Shown here one piece after another: positions 12,197-19,468 of a DNA stretch of 64,000 bases. The position numbers and the translations under genes were made by a program. Where the stretch lies: contig OZ251226.1 of the NCBI GenBank assembly GCA_965240325.2, forward strand, positions 496,001-560,000, written 5' to 3'. Source of the DNA: Rebecca billardiae RCC1528. Lineage: Eukaryota > Haptophyta. Within the stretch, counting starts at the first letter, position 1. Each line of letters begins with the position of its first letter. The notes beneath the pieces were generated by a model. It had not been told where the DNA came from. It worked only from the letters and a program-made list of their open reading frames with translations, and made no database searches.

Positions 12197-12500
12197 GGCA
12201 CCGTCGTCGGCTATGATCAAACGGTTGGTCTTGAATCGCGTGATAATTGCTGGCGGAGTCACTGTCAGGCTGAGGCTTCCGTCGCATGGCAGATGTGAGA
12301 TGGCTACGCGGCCCGATGCCGATGGCGATGCCGATGGCCGATCAGCCGCATCAGGCCAGGGCACCGTCGTCGGCTATGATCAAACGGTGGTCTTGAATCG
12401 TGAGAATTGGCGGAGTCACTGTCAGGCTTCCGTCGCATGGCTACGCGGCCCGATGCCGATGGCGATGCCGATGGCCGATGATCAGCCATCAGGCCAGGAA
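12197..12500. repeat. Imperfect tandem duplication, two ~150-bp copies
   Basis: The block starting GGCACCGTCGTCGGCTATGA occurs at 12197-12357 and again at 12359-12500. The copies share long identical stretches, including CGGAGTCACTGTCAGGC and a GATGCCGATGGCGATGCCG run, but differ by several small indels. ORFs across it are not conserved between copies, so it appears non-coding. It lies between the thioredoxin-like stop and the 3' end of the TMA7-like gene. Confidence 0.8.
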
Positions 12501-12800
12501 CCCGCCCGGGATCGGGGATGCGCCGCTATCGTGGCCGACTAAGCGCGCTGGCGGTAGGGTCCGCAAGAGGCCCACGAGCTGAAGCGCGCGCGGCACTCGC
12601 CGGCGAATCCACGATCCGCCACGAATGGGGCCAAAACGGATGCAGCGGTGGCTGAGAGCTCGAGGCTGCGGCCTGTGCGGAAGGGCCAACGTGGTGGCCA
12701 GCTCGCGAGTGGTCGCGTCCGTGCCTGCATTGTGCCCGCGGTGTCAGCTACTGCACCGTGGGCTGTCCTAATGGGCTCCGACGAGCGTGCGGTGTAAGGC

Positions 12801-13059
12801 CTACTTCTTCTTGCCCTTTTCCAGGTATGCCTTGGCTGCGGCCTTCTCCTCCTGCTGCTTCTTCTTGAAGGCGACGTCGTCGTCGTCGAGATCGCCCTGC
12901 GGTAGGCACGGCCAGACGGCGGGTCCGGCTGTCAGGCCCGGAGTGGACGGGGGCGGGCGAGACGCACGCGCGGGCGCATACCCCCTTCGCCTTGCCCTTC
13001 TTGTTCACCACCTGCTTCTGCGACTTGTTCGAGCCGTCACCAGCGCCCTTGAGCGGCAT
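12801..13059 (-). CDS. Small lysine-rich TMA7 (CCDC72)-like protein, two exons
   Basis: Exon 1 (13059-12982) encodes 26 residues from an ATG (MPLKGAGDGSNKSQKQ...), and exon 2 (12896-12801) encodes 31 more (GDLDDDDVAFKKKQQEEKAA... ending EKGKKK). The 85-bp intron has a GTATGC donor and a CCGCAG acceptor and sits exactly in phase 0. The layout matches TMA7/CCDC72: basic start with PLK, an acidic patch followed by AFK-x-K-Q-x-E-E, and a Lys-rich end. Yeast Tma7 associates with ribosomes and affects translation. The final GG-x-KKSGKK-type tail of animal and fungal members is missing and the protein is slightly short (57 residues). The short exons would be missed by simple ORF calling. Confidence 0.75.
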
Positions 13060-13361
13060 GGCCACCAGTCAACACGGCACCTCGGCAGCGTGCTCAGGCA
13101 ACTCGCATCAAGCGATGGCGGTCGTGTGGCCACGTTTGCCACGAAGAACCTCCGGTGCTGGCAAAGTGGATGCGCTTGCGCGGCCCAGCCAATCAGATGC
13201 GAGGAGACGACTCCGTTGGTGAGCGGCGGGCGAGTACTTATTCGTAGCGCGGTCGCACAGCGGCGCGACGCTCCGAGACTTTTGACAGGGACTCCCGTGG
13301 CCCCAGTCGCCGGCGCCGTCAGCAACCGTGCACGGCTGCTGTCGCGGCACACTCGGGCGAG
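13060..13361. promoter_or_regulatory. Divergent promoter region between the TMA7-like gene and a 118-aa gene
   Basis: The start codons of the two genes face away from each other across 302 bp. The interval must hold both 5' UTRs and promoters. I see no clear TATA box or duplicated motif. Shared regulation is an inference from spacing only. Confidence 0.4.
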
Positions 13362-13718
13362 ATGTCGCTCCCAGTGCTCCCCGAGGAGGGCTCGCGCCCC
13401 GTCCGCCCGGACGATGACATCCACGACATCCTCGGCGCATCGACTGGTGAGTTCGAGGTGATGTCGGATGAGCTCGACGGCAGCATGACTGCCGACCACG
13501 AGCTCGACGAGATGCTTGGCGAGAGCACGGGGCAGTTCCGGATGGATCAGATCGACGAGACGGCCGAGCCCGACGAGACGCCGAAGAAGTACCTCCTCAA
13601 GGCCCACCTGGCGTATCTTGACCGTCAGACGTCGTCGGCGGCGCTGGATGACGTGCGCAATCGCATCCGAGCGCTTACCGCGGAGAAGCAGAAGCTCTAC
13701 CAGGCACTGCGCCGATAG
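13362..13718 (+). CDS. Acidic 118-aa protein of unknown function
   Basis: A clean single-exon ORF from ATG 13362 to TAG 13718. I do not recognise the family. The N-terminal two thirds are acidic and contain two copies of a short motif, DILGASTGEF and EMLGESTGQF, about 35 residues apart. The C-terminal third, from PKKYLLKAHLAYLDRQ to LTAEKQKLYQALRR, is predicted by eye to be an amphipathic or coiled-coil helix. Its less Arg-biased composition than nearby noise ORFs, the internal repeat and the divergent position beside a recognisable gene support it as real. The repeated motif could be a short linear binding motif. Confidence 0.65.
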   Translation: MSLPVLPEEGSRPVRPDDDIHDILGASTGEFEVMSDELDGSMTADHELDEMLGESTGQFRMDQIDETAEPDETPKKYLLKAHLAYLDRQTSSAALDDVRNRIRALTAEKQKLYQALRR

Positions 13719-14422
13719 AGCACGGCGTGCACACTGTCCCGCTGTGTCAGCCAGCCGTCGCTACCCACAAGGATTGCATCCTTGTGGTGCGATAGTGCCG
13801 GTGCTGCTGCCTGGAGAGCCGCCCCTCGTGACAACGCGCTTGACCGCGCTGCACTCCAAATCGTGGTGCACCGGTGCACGAGTGCTGGGCAGGGCTCTCT
13901 TTTCTGAATGAACTCGTGAGGCAGTCGTGGAGCTGCTCGCTGGAGAGCTGCGCACGTGCTACGTCCGTCTTCGGCTCCGTGCTGGCCGGCAGGCCGCCAG
14001 GCAGTGCTGCGGTGCCTCCGTCCGGCGTCCCGTGAGTCCCGCGTGAACCACCGCGGGCACCCAGCACCGGGCACCCAACCAACACCCACCAGCCTTTCGA
14101 CGGAGGGTCCAACTCCAAGACACGCGTGGAGTCTATGCGGCGAGTGGCCGACTGCAACGTCGCTCTGCAACATCATCGAGGCAACCCGTGGACAGTGCAC
14201 CCTCATGACTGTTAGTGTAAATAGTGTAGTTGAAGCTGATGACACACGCGGTGGGGGCGGTCCGGGTGCGCAGTCCTTGGTTGGGCATTTTTAATTATTA
14301 ATAATGGGCAAGCACTGGGCAGGCTTGAGGAGGAGCCCTCGCGGTGCAGACCTCCGTCCTCACGGTCTCCTCGCCAGCCAAGACCAAGGGCGGTACCAAG
14401 GCGCTACGCCAAGCTGGCCGGC
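13719..14422. other. Intergenic region upstream of the EsV-1-7 gene
   Basis: No gene recognised. An AT-rich island at 14288-14305 lies about 120 bp before the assigned ATG of the EsV-1-7 gene and may be part of its promoter. The repeat-like phrase KLAGMVDL begins upstream of that ATG in the same open frame, so the true start or an upstream exon may lie in this stretch. Confidence 0.4.
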
Positions 14423-15700
14423 ATGGTCGACCTAAAGCACCGCAAGTGTGATCGCACGGGCTGCACCACGCGGCCTCACTTCGGCATGCCGGGCGACGCG
14501 CGAGCCAGCCGGTGCGCTACGCACAAGCTGGCCGGCATGGTCGACGTGACGCATCCCAAGTGTGATCACACCGGCTGCACCACGCAGCCTCACTTCGGCA
14601 TGCCGGGTGACGCGCGCGCCAGCCGCTGCGCTGTGCACAAGCTGGCCGGCATGATCGACCTGACGAACCCCAAGTGTGATCACACCGGCTGCACCAAGGC
14701 GCCTTCATTCGGCATGCCGGGTGACGCGCGCGCCAGCTGGTGTGCTGCGCACAAGCTGGCCGGCATGGTCGACGTGAAGAACCCACAGTGTGATCACACC
14801 GGCTGCACCACGCAGCCGTCATTTGGCATGCCGGGTGACGCGCGTGCCAGCCGGTGCGCTGTGCACAAGCTGGCCGGCATGGTCGACCTGAAGAACCCCA
14901 AGTGTGATCACTCTGGCTGCACCACGCAGCCTTACTTCGGCATGCCGGGTGACGCGCGCGCCAGCCGCTGCGCTGTGCACAAGCTGGCCGGCATGGTCGA
15001 CCTGAAGAACCTCAAGTGTGATCACTCTGGCTGCACCACGCAGCCTTACTTCGGCATGCCGGGTGACGCGCGCGCCAGCCGCTGCGCTGTGCACAAGCTG
15101 GCTGGCATGGTCGACCTGAAGCACCCCAAGTGTGATCACACCGGCTGCACCAAGGTGCCTTCATTCGGCATGCCGGGTGACGCGCGCGCCAGCTGGTGTG
15201 CTGCGCACAAGCTGGCCGGCATGGTCGACGTGAAGAACCCCAAGTGTGATCACACCGGCTGCACCAAGGCGCCTTCATTCGGTATGCCGGGTGACGCGCG
15301 CGCCAGCCGCTGCGCTGTGCACAAGCTGGCTGGCATGGTCGACCTGAAGCACCCCAAGTGTGATCACACCGGCTGCACCACGCGGCCTCACTTCGGCATG
15401 CCGGGTGACGCGCGCGCCAGCTGCTGCGCTGTGCACAAGCTGGCCGGCATGAAGCGCCTTCGGAGTGGTGCGCACAAGCGCGGGCTGGAGCAAGACATGA
15501 TGAGCACCAAAGAAGTGAGCTCCGCCAAGCGACAGCGGAAGCTCACCGTGAGCACAGCCACACCCTCGGACATTATTGTGGCAGTGTGGCGGCCGCGATC
15601 ATCGCAGCTGGCGGCGCCGCTGGTCACAGCCAGCGTCGTATCGACGCCGCCGTCGCATGTACGACCCGTGGTGATGGCCAGACGGGTGAGGCGGGCCTGA
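14423..15700 (+). CDS. EsV-1-7 repeat protein with nine Cys/His repeats
   Basis: The 425-residue ORF carries nine consecutive 38-residue repeats, each C-x4-C-x16-C-x2-H-x12, exactly the EsV-1-7 motif named after an Ectocarpus virus gene and found in the brown-algal developmental regulator IMMEDIATE UPRIGHT. The three Cys and one His per unit suggest zinc binding. The conserved spacer contains FGMPGDARAS and HKLAGM. A basic, Ser/Thr-rich tail follows with a KRQRK stretch that could be a nuclear signal. The ATG at 14423 is the first in frame, but KLAGMVDL-like coding continues upstream of it, so an earlier start or exon is possible. The units are nearly identical in DNA as well as protein, pointing to recent tandem amplification or homogenisation. 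Molecular function is unknown for the family. Confidence 0.85.
   Translation: MVDLKHRKCDRTGCTTRPHFGMPGDARASRCATHKLAGMVDVTHPKCDHTGCTTQPHFGMPGDARASRCAVHKLAGMIDLTNPKCDHTGCTKAPSFGMPGDARASWCAAHKLAGMVDVKNPQCDHTGCTTQPSFGMPGDARASRCAVHKLAGMVDLKNPKCDHSGCTTQPYFGMPGDARASRCAVHKLAGMVDLKNLKCDHSGCTTQPYFGMPGDARASRCAVHKLAGMVDLKHPKCDHTGCTKVPSFGMPGDARASWCAAHKLAGMVDVKNPKCDHTGCTKAPSFGMPGDARASRCAVHKLAGMVDLKHPKCDHTGCTTRPHFGMPGDARASCCAVHKLAGMKRLRSGAHKRGLEQDMMSTKEVSSAKRQRKLTVSTATPSDIIVAVWRPRSSQLAAPLVTASVVSTPPSHVRPVVMARRVRRA
14447..15472 (+). repeat. Nine tandem 114-bp repeats encoding EsV-1-7 units
   Basis: Nine in-frame units of 114 bp begin at 14447. Units 5 and 6 are almost identical, and units 3 and 7 share a variant with TK-x-PSFG and SWCAAH, so blocks larger than one unit appear to have been duplicated. 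Every unit keeps all three Cys and the His. Confidence 0.92.
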
Positions 15701-16055
15701 GCAGCCGCAGAGCAGCGCGCACTGCGCCTGCGGCACTGCCACTTGGGCACTTGAAAGTTGAATAACTTGATAGTTGATTCCGTGCATGCGGCTTATAGCT
15801 GACTGAAAATAACATGTGCTACATCATCAGCAGACTCAGACTGACTGATGGCCCGCTCGGCTGAGTCGGTCTGACGAGAAATGAGAAGGCGCGCCGAGCC
15901 CGCGTCCGCCACGGGTGAGGGTCGGACTACCTAACTCGACTCATGACATCACCTATCGGGATATGGTAGCTGTCGTCGTCGTTTTCGTCGGACTGCTGTT
16001 TTCCACTTTTTCTGATGTGTCGCCTGCGGTCGGGTTTGGCTCATGCCCATGGCTG
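15701..16055. other. Intergenic region between convergent genes
   Basis: This holds the 3' ends of the EsV-1-7 gene (+) and the B3/ELM2/SANT gene (-). No gene or repeat is seen; a moderately AT-rich patch at 15760-15830 may contain polyadenylation signals. Confidence 0.4.
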
Positions 16056-17201
16056 TCAGCGTGGCAATCGCTCGGTCACAAAGTCGGCGACGGGACCGCT
16101 CGGCGCCCGGGCGTGGGATTTGCGGAAGTAGTAGTACTGCACGGCCGCGCGCGTCTCGACGCCGAGCGCCCGCGCGATCGCGGACAGGTCCTTCCCGTGC
16201 ACCGAGAGGCCGAGGCCGAACGCATCGTGCCGCCACGCCGGCCACGACGCGAACATGTCGTCCGCACCCGACGCCTCGGCGTCCGCCTGCACGGCATCGC
16301 GCACCTCGCCTCCGCGGTCGCCCGCCGGCGAGACGGGCCGCGCGCTGTCGCCGGCGGCTGCGGGCGCGCCGAGCAGGGCGGCGCCCACGTCGGGTATCCA
16401 CGCCTGGTACTCGGAGCCCACGCGGATGCGCGCGTTGGCGAACAGGGGCAGAGAGCGCTTGGGCGCGGCGCTGCGCGGCCGCGGCGTCGGCACGTTCGGG
16501 TCGTAGCCGACGCCCGGCTCGTAGGTGGTCGGCGCGGTGCGCACGCGCTTGTTCTGGCGGCAGGCGATCGGGCCGATGGAGTCGGCGTCCTCGTCGTCCG
16601 ACGCCTCCGTGAACGAGCTCCGCGCGACCGCGGCCGACGAGCGCTTGGCCGGCCGCTCCGCGCTCACTGCTGAGCGCGGCGCGCGGCTGAGGAACAGGGC
16701 AAAGTGGCTGTCAACGCGCCGGCGGCACAGCGTGACCGTGTCGCCCTCGAGCGCGCGCGCGCCCTGCAAATAGCCCTTCAGGTCCTGCAGCGAGTGGATG
16801 AACGACTTGCCGCAGGGCGACACGCGATATCTGAAGGGCCAGAAGCCCGGCGGCGGGCGAGGCTCCGCCTCGGCGGGCGCGGCCGCAGCCGTGCCCGCCT
16901 CCGCACCCGGCGCACCCGCGGCCGCGGGCGCGTCCGCGCTGAGTGTGGGCGGCGGCGTCCGATCCTCGGGCTCGTCGTACACGAGGTCCGGGCCCGCCCA
17001 GACCTGCAGGATCGTCGCGGCAGACGTGCTCGCCGCGACCATCTCCTTTGCAAGCTGCTGCTCGCACTGCAGCTTGGGCATCACGATGCGGAACTCCTTC
17101 GAGTCGGAGGTGGTGAGCATCTTTGAGAAGAGCACCTCGAGTCCATCGGGGATCGGCCCGCGCGGGTCGACGGACGCCGAGCCGTACCGTCCGCGGCCCA
17201 T
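16056..17201 (-). CDS. Chromatin/transcription regulator combining B3-like, ELM2-like and SANT domains
   Basis: A single-exon 381-residue protein from ATG 17201. Residues about 22-160 resemble a plant-type B3 DNA-binding domain: LFSKMLTTSDSKEFRIVMPK at the start, then WPFRYRV-CGKSFI, then LQGARALEGDTVTLCR. In the middle an Ala/Pro-rich insert interrupts the domain. Residues 258-270 read RIRVGSEYQAWIP, the opening motif of ELM2 domains. Residues 320-365 (WRHDAFGLGLSVHGKDLSAI ... AVQYYYFRK) match a SANT domain of the RCOR/MIER type. ELM2-SANT proteins recruit histone deacetylases, and B3 domains bind DNA in plants, so a sequence-specific corepressor is a reasonable inference. An acidic Ser/Asp patch and a basic KRVR stretch lie between. 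I do not know this domain combination from described families. It is divergently transcribed with the TrhO gene. Confidence 0.75.
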   Translation of the reverse strand: MGRGRYGSASVDPRGPIPDGLEVLFSKMLTTSDSKEFRIVMPKLQCEQQLAKEMVAASTSAATILQVWAGPDLVYDEPEDRTPPPTLSADAPAAAGAPGAEAGTAAAAPAEAEPRPPPGFWPFRYRVSPCGKSFIHSLQDLKGYLQGARALEGDTVTLCRRRVDSHFALFLSRAPRSAVSAERPAKRSSAAVARSSFTEASDDEDADSIGPIACRQNKRVRTAPTTYEPGVGYDPNVPTPRPRSAAPKRSLPLFANARIRVGSEYQAWIPDVGAALLGAPAAAGDSARPVSPAGDRGGEVRDAVQADAEASGADDMFASWPAWRHDAFGLGLSVHGKDLSAIARALGVETRAAVQYYYFRKSHARAPSGPVADFVTERLPR

Positions 17202-17394
17202 GCCCGCGCGGAGGTCTCAGGCCAGGCGACCGCCGAGTCGGGCGCACACGGGGCTAGCCGAACCGATGACCGGCTCGTTCCGGCCCGCAGGCTGGGGGAA
17301 TTGAAAAAAGGAACATCCACGCCGGACAGAATTCGTCGCCGGGTTTACGTGGCCGCCGCCCCGGCGTCCGGCGGTCTCGGACGGGAGGGCTGCC
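17202..17394. promoter_or_regulatory. Short divergent promoter between the B3/SANT and TrhO-like genes
   Basis: Only 193 bp separate the two start codons. The interval includes a short A-rich run (GGGGAATTGAAAAAAGGAAC) near 17292-17311. No named element is evident. Tight head-to-head spacing suggests a bidirectional promoter. Confidence 0.45.
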
Positions 17395-19026
17395 ATGCTG
17401 CCTCGCGCGCGGGCGCGATGCTGCAGCCTGCTGCCGATGGTGTACGCGGTGGTGGCGCACGCGCACCCGATGTCCACCTACCGCGCGCACGCCACGCACA
17501 CCCGCACGCCCATGTCGGCGCTCCTCTCGCGCGTGCCCGCGGGCGCGCGACGGCGCTCGGCGCCGCTGAGCACGGCGCTCGAAGCGGACGTGGCGGACGG
17601 CGCGACGTCGGACGCGCAGAAGCGCGGGTCGGACTCGCCGACCGCGATCGTGGTCAAGGTCTCCATGGTCGACGCGCTGCGCCGCCACCTCCGCCTGCCG
17701 AAGAAGGCGCGCAAGGCGCGGTTCTTTGTCGACCCGGCGAATGAGGAGCAGACCATCTACGAGCAGCTGAGGGGCGCGGTGGCGGAGCACTGGGGCTGGC
17801 TGCCCGAGGACTACACGCTGCGCCAACCCGATGCCACCGCCGCCGACGCCGCCGCCGCCGTCGGCGCGGTCTCCGTCGCCGGCTCGGACGCGGCGGTCGA
17901 CGCGGCCGACGCGGCCGACGACGCGGGCGCGCTCACGGTCGGCTCGACCGAGAGCCTCGAGGCCGCGCTCGAGGCCGCGCGCGCGCGCGGCGTGGCGCCG
18001 ACGCTGAAGCTCTCGGCGCCGCTGCCCGAGCCGCGCGGCCCGCCGCCGTGCGCCAAGGTCGACCCCGCCGAGCTGATGGCCGAGCAGCCAATCGCGCGCA
18101 TGCTCTCCTTCTATTCGTTCAAGCCGATCCCAGAGCCGGCCCGGCTCAAGGCGGAGGTGGAGCGGCGGCTGGGCGCGCTGCCGCTGCTCGGCTCGGTGTA
18201 CGTGGCGGAGGAGGGCGTGAACGCGCAGATGATGGTGCGCGCCGACATGCTCGACGCGCTGCGCGCCGAGGTCGCCGCCGTGCCCGAGCTCTCGCACGTG
18301 CAGCTCAATCTCGGCGACGAGATCCGGGCGGACGAGGTGACGCCCTTCCACCGCTTCAAGGTGACGCACAAGGGGAAGGTGCTGCAGGACGGGCTGCTGG
18401 CGGGGCTCGACCTGCAGGAGGCGGGCGAGGAGCTGCACGCCTCGCAGTGGCACGCCGAGCTCGCCTCGGACAAGCCGCCCCTCCTCCTCGATTGCCGAAA
18501 CTGGTACGAGTCCGAGGTAGGCCGGTTCGAGGGCGCGCGCCCGCTCAACACGAACAAGTTCCACGAGTCGTGGCCCAAGCTGGAGGAGGCGCTGCGCGAC
18601 GTGGACCCGGGGCAGCGCGTGCTCACGTACTGCACGGGCGGGATCCGCTGCGTCAAGATCAACGCGTACCTCAAGCAGAAGCTCGGCTTCCACAACGTCG
18701 CGAGGCTCGAGGACGGGATCGTCGGTTACAAGCGCTGGGTGGACGAGCAGAGGGCGGAGGCGGAGCGCGCGCGCGCGGCGGCGGAGGCGGCGGCGGCGAA
18801 GGGGGCGGCGGAGCAGGAGGCGCCCACGTCGCTCTTCCGCGGCACCAACTTCGTCTTCGACCAGCGCGTCGGCGTCAAGGTCACCGACGACCGGCTGACC
18901 GACGACCCGGTGCTCTCGCTGATCTACGCGGACGACAGCGAGGAGGCGCGGCCGCTCAAGGAGGCCGTGTACCACCAGACGCGCGCGCACGAGGACGAGG
19001 AGGGCGGCGGCGAGGCGGCGGCGTGA
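17395..19026 (+). CDS. trhO: tRNA uridine(34) hydroxylase-like rhodanese protein (TrhO/YceA family)
   Basis: A 543-residue single-exon ORF. The core matches bacterial TrhO: an acylphosphatase-like part (FYSFKPIPEPARLKAE ... GSVYVAEEGVNAQMMV, then PFHRFKVTHKGKVL), a rhodanese part (LLLDCRNWYESEVGRFEGA, NTNKFHESWPKL) with the catalytic loop YCTGGIRC (Cys about residue 413), and the following FRGTNFVFDQR motif. TrhO makes 5-hydroxyuridine at wobble position 34 of tRNA from prephenate-derived chemistry. The protein is about 200 residues longer than bacterial forms. The first ~60 residues are Arg/Ala/Ser-rich and resemble an organelle transit peptide, and residues ~90-150 form an additional unassigned segment. 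An acidic low-complexity tail ends the protein. The chemistry in this organism and the organelle are inferred. Confidence 0.88.
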   Translation: MLPRARARCCSLLPMVYAVVAHAHPMSTYRAHATHTRTPMSALLSRVPAGARRRSAPLSTALEADVADGATSDAQKRGSDSPTAIVVKVSMVDALRRHLRLPKKARKARFFVDPANEEQTIYEQLRGAVAEHWGWLPEDYTLRQPDATAADAAAAVGAVSVAGSDAAVDAADAADDAGALTVGSTESLEAALEAARARGVAPTLKLSAPLPEPRGPPPCAKVDPAELMAEQPIARMLSFYSFKPIPEPARLKAEVERRLGALPLLGSVYVAEEGVNAQMMVRADMLDALRAEVAAVPELSHVQLNLGDEIRADEVTPFHRFKVTHKGKVLQDGLLAGLDLQEAGEELHASQWHAELASDKPPLLLDCRNWYESEVGRFEGARPLNTNKFHESWPKLEEALRDVDPGQRVLTYCTGGIRCVKINAYLKQKLGFHNVARLEDGIVGYKRWVDEQRAEAERARAAAEAAAAKGAAEQEAPTSLFRGTNFVFDQRVGVKVTDDRLTDDPVLSLIYADDSEEARPLKEAVYHQTRAHEDEEGGGEAAA

Positions 19027-19468
19027 GGGCGCGCGGTGGCGCGTGGCTGGGCGGCCACTGCGGGCTGGGGGCGCCGACCCGGCCGCAGTGTGCGCCAGAG
19101 CGCGCGCACTCCAGCTCCAGCCGACGGCTAGTCGGACATCTGGTGGCGGTGCGCCGGTGCGGTTCGGGTGCGAGTTCGGCAGCCGAGCGGACCTTCACTC
19201 TTCAGCAGCTCACTCAGCAGCAGGGCCTGACCGGAGCCTTATGCAGTAGGACAGACCGATAACGGTGTGACAATGCGCACAGTAGCTGTGCGCGCGCGTG
19301 CAAGACGGGCTATGAGGCCGTAGGCTGGCCAGGCGGAGGGGGTCCGACTACTCTTCTCACTCAGTCGGGTCGCCGTCGGCAGCCGCCATCGTGCGGTCTT
19401 GGACGGGTCCGTGGAACCGTGGAAGCGGGTGGTGCGTCCGCCGAGCGAAGAGCCGCGCGAATTCAGCC
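19027..19468. other. Intergenic region between TrhO-like and PDI-C genes
   Basis: 440 bp between two same-strand genes. It contains the TrhO 3' UTR and the PDI-C promoter. No gene, repeat or clear TATA box is seen. Confidence 0.4.

Noticed and set aside
14447-15472. CRISPR-like array from regular repeats
   Set aside because: The repeats are 114-bp coding units with no unique spacers, inside an open frame with conserved Cys and His; this is a protein repeat.
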